A DNA stretch of 64,000 nt from positions 1 to 64,000 of the forward strand of contig JAGAUY010000045.1 in the NCBI GenBank assembly GCA_017620525.1. The letters run 5' to 3'. Below, piece after piece: positions 1 through 7,511 of the stretch. A model generated the notes under the pieces. That model made no database searches. It was not told the DNA's origin and saw only the letters and a list, made by a program, of their open reading frames with translations. Position numbers and translations under genes: made by a program. The stretch comes from Oscillospiraceae bacterium. GTDB taxonomy: Bacteria; Bacillota; Clostridia; Oscillospirales; Oscillospiraceae. Numbering within the stretch: the first letter of the stretch is position 1; each line of letters begins with the position of its first letter.

Positions 1-150
1 AGTGATACCCGGAACCAGCCCGTTTACGGGCTGTAAGTAACAATCCTTGCGCAGTTGGCGGCCGTACTTACGCGTTTGACGCGTCTAGCGAGGATCAGAG
101 GGCTATGCCCGTAAAATGACAACCACCGGCTGGGCCGGTGGATGTGTTTT
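1..150 (+). mobile_element. Probable right end of an IS200/IS605 (TnpB-type) element
   Basis: The first 36 bases can be read as the last codons of an open frame (SDTRNQPVYGL then stop) that would enter from outside the window. They are followed by compact inverted repeats: AGCCC/GGGCT at 17-32, CGCG/CGCG at 71-82, GGGC/GCCC at 100-110, and an 8-bp hairpin CCACCGGC/GCCGGTGG at 123-141. A structured stretch overlapping the 3' end of tnpB (omega RNA region), ending in a subterminal hairpin, is the known layout of IS605-type right ends. The transposase itself lies outside the window, so the call rests on architecture only. A stand-alone structured RNA is the alternative. Confidence 0.42.
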
Positions 151-167
151 TCCTGAGCATATATTGA

Positions 168-196
168 GAAAAGGAGGGTATCAACCCTCCTTTTTG
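168..196 (-). terminator. Terminator of the MFS gene
   Basis: Stem AAGGAGGG (171-178) pairs with CCCTCCTT (185-192). Flanking A and T runs make it usable on either strand. The stop codon of the minus-strand MFS gene lies in the loop. Confidence 0.8.
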
Positions 197-1596
197 CTTT
201 GATGGCAGAACTGCTTTGGAAGCAGTAAAACTGCCCCAATGCCCAGTATGACACAAAGGATCTCGGATAATGCCAAAGTGTGAATGGAGTTCACAGCAGC
301 CGCGGATTCTGCTGTACCTGCCGCAATGTGGCCTGTAATCCGGTTTGTAAACAGCGGCACAAAGACAGCTACTCCGAAAGGTGCTGCAAGATCCCGGAAC
401 AAGCCGTAGGTTCCTGTGCCGGCGCCTGCCTCCTGAGCAGTCAGTCCGGAAAGCACGATTTTCATAAAAACGGTACCATTTCCGCCCAGACCGAAGCCCA
501 GAATTCCAAGAGAAGCCATCATCAAAATAACGGATGTGGTTTCGGTAAACAGCAGCATAAGAGCGCAGCCGATGCCGGTCAATAGGAAGGAACCGGTCAA
601 GATTCCTTTAGGCTCAAACCGGTCCGCAAGGGGGCCGAGGATCACAGCGCCGATGGACATCCCGATATACATCACAGAAATTGCGTAGCCGGAAACCACA
701 GAGTTTTCAGGCTGTGTGTAGTTCACAAAGACGATGATGCTCGTCATATTGGCCTGCATCAGCCCCTGGGTCAGAAACAAGGCAAGGACGCTGAGAATAA
801 ACACTTTGCGCCCCATAAAACTGCCGGAGAGAATCGGGTGCACTGCTTTTCGTTCTGTCAGGATCAGACATGCCAGACTGGAGACGGATGCCGCCAGTAC
901 AAAAAGAAAGGGTACTGACGTCCAGCCAAAGTTTTGACCGAAAGAGGGAATACAAAGCAGCAGGCTGAAGAATGTCAGAATCAGCGCCGCTCCGGCTGCG
1001 TCAAAGTTTTCGACCTTTTTTTCGGTGGATGCACGGTTTTGGGAAGTAACCACGCACGCTAAAAAAACCACGGCGCAAATTGCTGCGCAGATCCAGACCA
1101 TACTGCGCCATCCGTAATTCGAGACAATCAGAGCGCCGACAGTGGGGCCGATGATCACCGAACCGCTGGAAAGAAGCATATAGAAGGAAAACCCTTTTGC
1201 GATTTTATCCTGGGGAAACTCCGTTGCGATGTAGGCAAGAATTACCGGCCCCATGGCGGCAGCTCCCACACCCACAATGAATCTTGCCGTGAGCATCATC
1301 CACAGAGAATTTGCAAGGGCGGTCAGAATATTGCCCAAGCTGAACACAGCAATGCCCAGCAGCAAAGTTTTTCTTTTGCCGATTATATCTCCGGCTTTCC
1401 CAAGGATCGGGGCGCAGGCGGCAGAAGACATGGCCTGAGCAAGGGCAGTCCAGGTGGTATTGTTATAGGCAATTCCGATGTCCTGAACAAAGGCGGGACC
1501 AAGAACCGTAGAAAAACCGCCCAACAGACCGATTAACAGAGCTGCCAATGCGTATGGAATGAATCCCTTTTGATATGAAATATTCTTATCCATCAT
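181..1596 (-). CDS. MFS drug-type efflux transporter (DHA2/EmrB-QacA-like)
   Basis: A 471-residue integral membrane protein predicted to export small molecules by proton antiport. MFS motif A is seen near residues 66-80 (GKAGDIIGKRKTLLLG) between the second and third membrane helices, and a motif-C-like GPTVGALI segment lies in the fifth helix. The length and the large number of hydrophobic segments fit the 14-helix DHA2 group better than 12-helix pumps. The start is ATG-ATG at 1594-1596 or one codon inside, behind an AAAGGGAAG ribosome site. It is monocistronic and diverges from the desulfoferrodoxin gene. The substrate cannot be read from sequence. Confidence 0.88.
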   Translation of the reverse strand: MMDKNISYQKGFIPYALAALLIGLLGGFSTVLGPAFVQDIGIAYNNTTWTALAQAMSSAACAPILGKAGDIIGKRKTLLLGIAVFSLGNILTALANSLWMMLTARFIVGVGAAAMGPVILAYIATEFPQDKIAKGFSFYMLLSSGSVIIGPTVGALIVSNYGWRSMVWICAAICAVVFLACVVTSQNRASTEKKVENFDAAGAALILTFFSLLLCIPSFGQNFGWTSVPFLFVLAASVSSLACLILTERKAVHPILSGSFMGRKVFILSVLALFLTQGLMQANMTSIIVFVNYTQPENSVVSGYAISVMYIGMSIGAVILGPLADRFEPKGILTGSFLLTGIGCALMLLFTETTSVILMMASLGILGFGLGGNGTVFMKIVLSGLTAQEAGAGTGTYGLFRDLAAPFGVAVFVPLFTNRITGHIAAGTAESAAAVNSIHTLALSEILCVILGIGAVLLLPKQFCHQSKKEG

Positions 1597-1684
1597 TTCA
1601 CTTCCCTTTGCAGATAGTATGTCCGAATTTTCGATGCATTATTGATCTGTTTCGGGAAATACTTACTGATAAGGAGGGATTAAA

Positions 1685-2059
1685 TTGAAGCAGAAGTTTT
1701 TGATTTGTAAGCACTGCGGCAACATTGCTGCCATAATCCGGGACAAAGGGGTTCCTGTGTACTGCTGCGGAGAGCAGATGCAGCAGCTGAATCCAGGCAC
1801 CACAGAAGCATCCGGTGAAAAGCATATTCCGGTCTACCGGATCGAGGGGAATACAGTCCATGTGACGGTTGGTTCCACTGAGCATCCCATGACCAGGGAG
1901 CATTATATTGAGTGGGTGTGTTTGGAAACGGAACATGGGATCCAGTATGCCCATCTGGATCCGGATGATGAGCCCAGAGCCAAATTTGCCATCTGTGATG
2001 GCGACGAGGTCCGCTCGGTGTACGCATTTTGCAATCAGCACAATTTGTGGCGGAAATGA
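1685..2059 (+). CDS. Desulfoferrodoxin (superoxide reductase)
   Basis: A 124-residue cytoplasmic non-haem iron protein that reduces superoxide to peroxide without releasing oxygen, typical of anaerobes. The N-terminal desulforedoxin-like centre is visible as C8, C11, C27 and C28. The catalytic iron site has H47 (in EKH), H67, H73, C116 and H119, and E45-K46 form the conserved EKH motif, so all ligands are present. The start is TTG at 1685, because AAGGAGGG lies 6 nt upstream and no ATG fits. The next gene is separated by a terminator at 2246. The neighbouring rhodanese/CoA-disulfide reductase genes suggest a thiol and oxidative-stress island. Confidence 0.93.
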   Translation: MKQKFLICKHCGNIAAIIRDKGVPVYCCGEQMQQLNPGTTEASGEKHIPVYRIEGNTVHVTVGSTEHPMTREHYIEWVCLETEHGIQYAHLDPDDEPRAKFAICDGDEVRSVYAFCNQHNLWRK

Positions 2060-2114
2060 GTATCACAATCATAAATTTGGCGAATAGTGCATCAGGGAAG
2101 CATAGTACCGGGGC

Positions 2115-2255
2115 ATGGGAAGACAAAAGCGGTTTGAGGTAAACGCATACCGGTTATTTGCAAGCATCGGGAGTTCGTTTGAAACCTTTGCGCTCAGGCT
2201 GTTTCAGAACGACTCCGACCATGCTCTGATGATAATTGAAGATATAGGCCGTTGA
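2115..2255 (+). pseudogene. Short ORF, possible remnant of an MFS-type protein N-terminus
   Basis: ATG at 2115 opens 46 codons (MGRQKRFEVNAYRLFASIGS...) and stops inside the downstream terminator stem. The N-terminal pattern (NAYRLFASIGSSFETFAL...SDHALM) loosely resembles the first helix region of MFS_3-type transporters, but the following hydrophobic core is gone. There is no convincing ribosome site. It may be a decayed gene or just a chance frame. The rest of the 2060-2526 gap holds the terminator at 2246-2281 and the rhodanese promoter region, and nothing else recognisable. Confidence 0.22.
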
Positions 2256-2281
2256 CTGCAGGTTCAAGTCAACGGCCTTTT
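2246..2281 (+). terminator. Rho-independent terminator
   Basis: Twelve-bp stem AGGCCGTTGACT (2246-2257) pairs with AGTCAACGGCCT (2267-2278), followed by TTT. It lies downstream of desulfoferrodoxin and ends that transcript. Confidence 0.85.
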
Positions 2282-2526
2282 CTAAATGGAAGATTTGACA
2301 TAATCATAAGTTTTGGGAAGAGCCGTGCCCGGTGTTGAAAACCTTCTGCTGACAGTGATATCGTCCTGGCAGCAACATGAAGAGAGTGATCCCGAACCAT
2401 ATGGTTTTCATTCCACCCCAAAAAGTGCATCCATTGAATGTCCTCTCTTTTCCGGAACGACAGGTGACAAAATCACAGATTTTATCCCGCAGCCGGACTA
2501 TAATTAATAAAAAAGGAGGTGCAGTT

Positions 2527-2847
2527 ATGGGATTACTCGATCATCTGTGCGGCCCGGATGTGAATCGGGGTGTTCTGGAATACAGCCTCGTTTCCGGTGC
2601 GGTATTGCTTGATGTGCGTACGCAGCAGGAATTCAATGATGGGCACATCCCCGGAAGTGTTAATCTACCGCTGCAAATGCTTGACAATGCGGATGAAATC
2701 ATCGAGAATGTAGATGTACCCCTGTATGTCTACTGCCGATCCGGAGCACGGAGTCGGCAGGCTGTAATGGTGCTGAAATCCATGGGGTATCGTAATGTGA
2801 CCAACATAGGCGGCATTTCCGCCTATACCGGAAAGGTGGAACGTTGA
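2527..2847 (+). CDS. Single-domain rhodanese-like sulfurtransferase
   Basis: A 106-residue cytoplasmic rhodanese domain. The persulfide-forming cysteine is C70 in the CRSGARS active loop, and the N-terminal LLDVRTQQEFNDGHIPGSVNLP block is the standard rhodanese signature. The start is ATG 2527, because AAAGGAGGTG precedes it at the right distance; upstream in-frame ATGs lack a site. The stop codon directly abuts the ATG of the next gene, which itself ends in a rhodanese domain, so the two probably pass sulfane sulfur in one pathway (polysulfide, persulfide or CoA-disulfide metabolism). Confidence 0.9.
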   Translation: MGLLDHLCGPDVNRGVLEYSLVSGAVLLDVRTQQEFNDGHIPGSVNLPLQMLDNADEIIENVDVPLYVYCRSGARSRQAVMVLKSMGYRNVTNIGGISAYTGKVER

Positions 2848-4539
2848 ATGAAAGTTGTAATCGTGGGCGGTGTGGCCGGCGGTGCCACAGCGGCAGCCAG
2901 AATCCGCAGACTGGATGAGCATGCGGAAATTGTAGTTTTTGAACGCTCGGGATTCATTTCCTATGCCAATTGCGGCCTTCCTTACTATATCGGCGATGTG
3001 ATTTCCGATGCTGAGGATCTGGCGCTCCAGACGCCGGAGCGCTTTTTCTCCCGCTTCCGTGTCCAAATGAAGGTACATCATGAGGTCACGGCCATCCATC
3101 CGGATTCCAAAACAGTAACCGTGAAGAATTTGAAGACCGGCGGGGAATTTGAAGAGCATTATGACAAACTGATCCTTTCTCCCGGTGCCAAACCGACCCA
3201 GCCAAGGCTGCCCGGAACGGATATTGATAAGCTCTTTACGCTCCGTACCGTAGAGGATACGTTCCGGATCAAGGAATACATCAACCAAAATCAGCCAAGA
3301 TCCGTAGTGCTGGCTGGCGGCGGCTTCATCGGCCTGGAATTGGCGGAAAATCTGCGGGAGCTTGGCATGGAGGTCACCATCGTTCAGCGTCCGAAGCAGT
3401 TGATGAATCCCTTTGATGCCGACATGGCAGCCTTTATCCATACTCAGATGCGCAGGCATGGCATCAAGCTTGCCCTCGGCTTCAGCGTGGAAGGATTTGA
3501 GGAGACAGACGGCGGTGTGGATGTGCTGCTGAAAGACAGCGCACCGCTCCATGCGGATATGGTGATACTGGCCATCGGTGTCACGCCGGATACGGCCATT
3601 GCAGGAGAAGCTGGTCTGGAACTGGGAATCAAAGGCGCCATTGTGGTTAACAGCCGGATGGAAACCTCTGTGCCGGATATCTATGCCGCAGGCGACGCGG
3701 TGCAGGTCAAGCACTATGTAACCGGTGCGGATGCACTGATCTCGCTGGCAGGTCCTGCAAACAAACAGGGCCGGATCATCGCGGACAATATCTGTGGCGG
3801 TGACAGCCATTATTTGGGCAGTCAGGGCAGCAGTGTTATCAAGATTTTTGACATGACTGCGGCAGCCACCGGTATCAATGAGACCAATGCCAGGAAGGCA
3901 GGCCTGGATGCGGAGAGTGTGATCCTGTCTCCAATGAGTCATGCCGGCTATTATCCCGGCGGTAGGGTGATGACCATGAAGGTGGTCTTTGAGAGAGGGA
4001 CTTTCCGTTTGCTGGGCGCTCAGATTGTGGGCTATGAAGGTGTGGACAAACGGATTGATGTACTGGCGACGGCCATCCATGCAGGTCTGAAGGCAACACA
4101 GCTGAAGGATCTGGATCTGGCGTATGCGCCGCCCTATTCCTCAGCGAAGGATCCGGTAAATATGGCGGGATTCATGATTGATAACATTGCAGGCGGAAAG
4201 CTCCGCCAGTGGCATCTGGAAGACCTGAGTGCGCTGCTCCGTGACGGCAATATCACGCTGATGGACACCAGAACAGCGGGGGAATACCACCGGGGCCATA
4301 TCGACGGCTTCATAAACATTCCTGTGGATGAGCTTCGGGAGCGGCTCGATGAGATCGATCCGGCCAAGCCGGTCTATGTGATCTGCCAGAGTGGTCTGCG
4401 CAGCTATATTGCGGTGCGGATCCTGGAAGGAAACGGCTTTGAAGCATATAATTTTGCCGGCGGATTCCGGTATTATGACGCGGTGATGAATGACCGTGCC
4501 CTTGTGGAAGTGGCCTTTGCGTGCGGAATGGACAAATGA
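2848..4539 (+). CDS. CoA-disulfide reductase-like flavoenzyme fused to rhodanese (CoADR-Rhd)
   Basis: A 563-residue FAD/NAD(P)H-dependent disulfide or persulfide reductase. The N-terminus has the FAD dinucleotide fold (GGVAGG, residues 7-12) and a single redox cysteine C42 in YANCGLPYYIGD, the hallmark of CoA-disulfide reductase/NADH oxidase/polysulfide reductase enzymes. A second nucleotide fold lies near 155-185 and an FAD-binding GD motif (YAAGDAV) near 280. The C-terminal 100 residues are a rhodanese domain with C513 in CQSGLRS. The fusion is known as CoADR-Rhd and reduces CoA-disulfide or persulfide. It starts immediately after the single-domain rhodanese, as one operon, and ends at the 4559 terminator. 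Confidence 0.92.
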   Translation: MKVVIVGGVAGGATAAARIRRLDEHAEIVVFERSGFISYANCGLPYYIGDVISDAEDLALQTPERFFSRFRVQMKVHHEVTAIHPDSKTVTVKNLKTGGEFEEHYDKLILSPGAKPTQPRLPGTDIDKLFTLRTVEDTFRIKEYINQNQPRSVVLAGGGFIGLELAENLRELGMEVTIVQRPKQLMNPFDADMAAFIHTQMRRHGIKLALGFSVEGFEETDGGVDVLLKDSAPLHADMVILAIGVTPDTAIAGEAGLELGIKGAIVVNSRMETSVPDIYAAGDAVQVKHYVTGADALISLAGPANKQGRIIADNICGGDSHYLGSQGSSVIKIFDMTAAATGINETNARKAGLDAESVILSPMSHAGYYPGGRVMTMKVVFERGTFRLLGAQIVGYEGVDKRIDVLATAIHAGLKATQLKDLDLAYAPPYSSAKDPVNMAGFMIDNIAGGKLRQWHLEDLSALLRDGNITLMDTRTAGEYHRGHIDGFINIPVDELRERLDEIDPAKPVYVICQSGLRSYIAVRILEGNGFEAYNFAGGFRYYDAVMNDRALVEVAFACGMDK

Positions 4540-4558
4540 TCCGAACCGGAGATCTTAC

Positions 4559-4584
4559 AAAAGGACATCTTGGGATGTCCTTTT
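4559..4584 (+). terminator. Terminator after CoADR-Rhd
   Basis: Stem AAAAGGACATC (4559-4569) and GATGTCCTTTT (4574-4584) with a 4-nt loop. Confidence 0.85.
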
Positions 4585-4625
4585 GCTATTTCCTGGAAAA
4601 TGAGGATGCAGGACCCAGCGCAAGA

Positions 4626-4654
4626 TTGCATTTTCCGAATGAAGGGTCTATAAT
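4626..4654 (+). promoter_or_regulatory. Sigma-A-like promoter of the MATE gene
   Basis: -35 TTGCAT (4626-4631), 17-nt spacer, -10 TATAAT (4649-4654). Confidence 0.75.
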
Positions 4655-4689
4655 ATAGGAAGTCTATATCTAGCGGGAAGGTGCATGAA

Positions 4690-6054
4690 GTGAAAAGAGA
4701 AAATGATCGTATGCTGCGAGGCCCGCTGCTTTCGGGCATCATTTTGTACACGATCCCTGTGATCCTAACCAGCGTGCTGCAGCTTTTGTTTAACGCGGCA
4801 GACCTGATCGTCGTGGGATGGTTTCGGGGCAGCATATCTGTGGGAGCCGTTGGAGCCACCAATGCGGTTACGAACCTGATCATCAATCTGTTTGTGGGTC
4901 TGTCCGTCGGTGCAGGCGTTGCGGTTGCCCACGGTCTGGGCAGCGGCAGCGATACTGAGGTCCATAACACGGTCCATACCGCGATGCCCACGGCGCTGGT
5001 GGGCGGCGCAGTGCTGACGGTGGCGGGTATTCTTCTTTCTGAGCCGCTTCTGGTCATGATGAAAACGCCGGAAGAGACTCTTCCGCTGTCCACGGTGTAC
5101 ATGAAGGTCTATTTCTGCGGCATCACTTTTACCATGATCTATAATTTTTGCGCGGCGATCCTGAGAGCCGCCGGTGATACCAAAAGCCCGCTTATTTATC
5201 TGTGCATCTCCGGTGTGGTCAATGTCATACTGAATGTGATCTTTGTTACGGCATTTGAGATGAATGTGGAAGGTGTGGCCCTGGCGACTGTGATTTCTCA
5301 GGGGATATCTGCGTTTTTGGTGACCCGCGCGCTGATGCGTCGGGAGGATGCCTGCAGACTGGAGCTGCGGAAGATGCGATTTTATAAGCAGCAGCTTCTG
5401 AAGATCGTGCGCATCGGCCTGCCTGCGGGCATCCAGGCTTCGCTGTTCTCTATTTCCAATGTGACGATTCAGTCTGCAATCAATTCCTTTGGCGATGTGT
5501 TTGTCTCCGGCAATTCCGCGGCCGTAAGCATTGAAGGATTCATGTATGTGACGCTGAATGCATTCCATCAAACGGCCGTGAACTACGTCGGACAGAATGT
5601 GGGCGCAAGACAATACCGCCGCGCCAACCGGACTGTGTGGATCTGCTTCGGCTGTGTCATGGCCACGGGCCTCGTGATGGGCGCGCTGGTCTATGCCTTT
5701 GGCCGGGAGCTGCTCTCCATCTACATCACAGACTCTCCCCAGGCCATTGCGGACGGCATGATCCGTCTGAGCTTTGTGAGCCTGCCTTATGTATTCCTGG
5801 GGCTGATGGATGTCTCTACCGGCGCACTGCGCGGCTATGGCTCATCCATTGCACCGATGATCATATGCGTGCTGGGTGTCTGCGGATTTCGGATCGGATG
5901 GATCTGTACCATTTTTCAGATGCCGGGCTATCACACCCCGGAGTGCCTCTACACATCCTATCCGGTATCCTGGGTCATCACATTTGTCATTCAGCTGACG
6001 TTCTATCTGTTTATGATGCGAAAATTCACAGACAGCGAAACTTCTTTGAAATAG
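4690..6054 (+). CDS. MATE family multidrug/metabolite efflux pump
   Basis: A 454-residue polytopic membrane protein of the MATE (DinF/NorM-like) family, which exports cationic compounds using Na+ or H+ gradients. Twelve hydrophobic segments are apparent in two homologous halves, and the family's N-terminal pattern (PVILTSVLQLLFNAADLIVVG and later IGLPAGIQASLFSISN) is clear. I chose GTG at 4690, 8 nt after GGGAAGG; GTG 4681 in the same frame would overlap that site. It is monocistronic with its own promoter and a shared bidirectional terminator. The substrate is unknown. Confidence 0.9.
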   Translation: MKRENDRMLRGPLLSGIILYTIPVILTSVLQLLFNAADLIVVGWFRGSISVGAVGATNAVTNLIINLFVGLSVGAGVAVAHGLGSGSDTEVHNTVHTAMPTALVGGAVLTVAGILLSEPLLVMMKTPEETLPLSTVYMKVYFCGITFTMIYNFCAAILRAAGDTKSPLIYLCISGVVNVILNVIFVTAFEMNVEGVALATVISQGISAFLVTRALMRREDACRLELRKMRFYKQQLLKIVRIGLPAGIQASLFSISNVTIQSAINSFGDVFVSGNSAAVSIEGFMYVTLNAFHQTAVNYVGQNVGARQYRRANRTVWICFGCVMATGLVMGALVYAFGRELLSIYITDSPQAIADGMIRLSFVSLPYVFLGLMDVSTGALRGYGSSIAPMIICVLGVCGFRIGWICTIFQMPGYHTPECLYTSYPVSWVITFVIQLTFYLFMMRKFTDSETSLK

Positions 6055-6057
6055 CCG

Positions 6058-6097
6058 AAAAAACACAACCACCGGTTTCATGGTGGTTGTGTTTTTT
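6058..6097. terminator. Bidirectional terminator between MATE and PHP genes
   Basis: AAAAAACACAACCACC (6058-6073) pairs with GGTGGTTGTGTTTTTT (6082-6097). A/T tails on both sides serve the convergent genes. Confidence 0.9.
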
Positions 6098-6098
6098 C

Positions 6099-6725
6099 TC
6101 AGAAAGTATCCACAATATCAAATCCGGAGCCGTTCCAGATGGCAGGTTTGGTGTCGCGGCTGCGCAGCTGTGCCACGAAATCCGGAAGAGTCGTCACGGT
6201 TTCCGGAAGCCAGGTGACGTATTTTGCCACCTGCGCGGTGTTGTGGGCATCACTGCCGCCAATGGCTTTCAGACCAAGTTCCCGGCAGTAGCGCAGCGCG
6301 GTGCGGTTGGCTTCCATGCTGGCGCTGCCGTTCAGGACCTCAACACCGTGAAGTCCCCGAACCCGGCGAAGATTGTCTTCCAGGCCGCGGTTGTTGTTGC
6401 GGAAGGGATGGCAGGAGACACAGAAACCGCCGGAGGCATTGACATGATCAATGAAATCCTGTGCCCCAATCCGGTGGTCCGGAATGGTATCGATGCCCCA
6501 GGCTGTGATATCGCCCCAGAGTGAAAAGAATTCCACACCCACAAAGATGGGAAATTCCAGTTCCTCGGAGTATTCCCGGACCAGATCTTTCATTCCCATG
6601 TCATCATGATCTGTGATGCACACGGCATCCAGTCCTCTCAGCTTTGCGATATCCACGATTTCCTTCATGGACAGAAAGCTGTCATGGGAAAAGGTTTTTT
6701 CGTGCAGATGCATATCGACCAGCAT
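6099..6725 (-). CDS. PHP-domain metal-dependent phosphoesterase
   Basis: A 208-residue PHP-family hydrolase, a trinuclear-metal phosphoesterase fold. Metal-ligand motifs are in order: DMHLH (residues 4-8), ITDHDD (about 37-42), CHPF (about 105), and GSDAH near residue 163. Family members cleave phosphoesters of nucleotides, histidinol phosphate, or cyclic and diester organophosphates; the exact substrate cannot be read. It is the last gene of an operon behind an ABC importer (21-nt gap), so it may process a phosphorylated molecule imported by that transporter. This is inference only. Confidence 0.82.
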   Translation of the reverse strand: MLVDMHLHEKTFSHDSFLSMKEIVDIAKLRGLDAVCITDHDDMGMKDLVREYSEELEFPIFVGVEFFSLWGDITAWGIDTIPDHRIGAQDFIDHVNASGGFCVSCHPFRNNNRGLEDNLRRVRGLHGVEVLNGSASMEANRTALRYCRELGLKAIGGSDAHNTAQVAKYVTWLPETVTTLPDFVAQLRSRDTKPAIWNGSGFDIVDTF

Positions 6726-6746
6726 ATTCCTGCCACCTTTCTACAG

Positions 6747-7511
6747 TTACATTTGATGGCTGATAATTTTCATCAGCTTGCCATCCTGTGTCCAGATCAG
6801 GTCATCCAGATTCAGGAAGCGTTTTACGAAGTCATTGGCGGGGTTACGGTAAATGCGTTCAGGGGTGTCGTTCTGGAGCAGATGGCCCTGTTCCATGATG
6901 GCCATAGAGTCCGAAAGGATCATAGCTTCTTCCTGATCATGGGTCACGAACACCATGGTCATATCCAGATCCCGCTGGAGCTTTTTCAGCTCTTCGCGCA
7001 TTTTCACGCGCAGGGCCGCATCCAGGTTACAGAAAGGCTCGTCCAGCAGGCACAGCTTAGGTTCCACGATCAGAGCCCGTGCCAGCGCCACACGCTGCTG
7101 CTGGCCGCCGCTGATCTCATGGATGAAAGCACCTGCCCGGTCAGCCAGACCCACCATATCCAGATATTCCCGGCCCTTTTTACGGGCATCGGCCTTTGAG
7201 AAGCCGCGGAATTTCAGACCGTAGATTACGTTTTCCAGCAATGTCATGTGGGGAAACAGACCATAGGACTGGAACACCGTGCTGACGGGCCGCTGTTCGG
7301 GCGGCAGCCTGGTCAGATCCTGTCCGTCCAGCAGGATCTTGCCGCTGTCGGGTGTCAGGAATCCGCCGATCATATTCAGCGTGGTGGTTTTGCCGCAGCC
7401 GGAGGATCCAAGGATGCAAAGAAGCTTTCCTTTCTCCATTGTCAGGGACAGATCGCAGACCACATCTTTTCCGTCAAATTGTTTCTTCAGATGGGACAGT
7501 TCAAGATACAC
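6747..7511 (-). CDS. ABC transporter ATP-binding protein (FbpC/PotA-like)
   Basis: A 254-residue cytoplasmic ATPase that powers import. Walker A GSSGCGKTT (about 35-43), Q-loop in VFQSYGLFP, signature SGGQQQRVALARAL, Walker B LCLLDEP, and the switch His in FVTHDQEEA are all present. It lacks a C-terminal TOBE regulatory domain, so it is shorter than PotA or ModC. It overlaps the upstream permease by 11 nt. The architecture of fused double permease and small ATPase is that of ferric-iron, thiamine or 2-aminoethylphosphonate type importers. Confidence 0.92.
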   Translation of the reverse strand: MYLELSHLKKQFDGKDVVCDLSLTMEKGKLLCILGSSGCGKTTTLNMIGGFLTPDSGKILLDGQDLTRLPPEQRPVSTVFQSYGLFPHMTLLENVIYGLKFRGFSKADARKKGREYLDMVGLADRAGAFIHEISGGQQQRVALARALIVEPKLCLLDEPFCNLDAALRVKMREELKKLQRDLDMTMVFVTHDQEEAMILSDSMAIMEQGHLLQNDTPERIYRNPANDFVKRFLNLDDLIWTQDGKLMKIISHQM

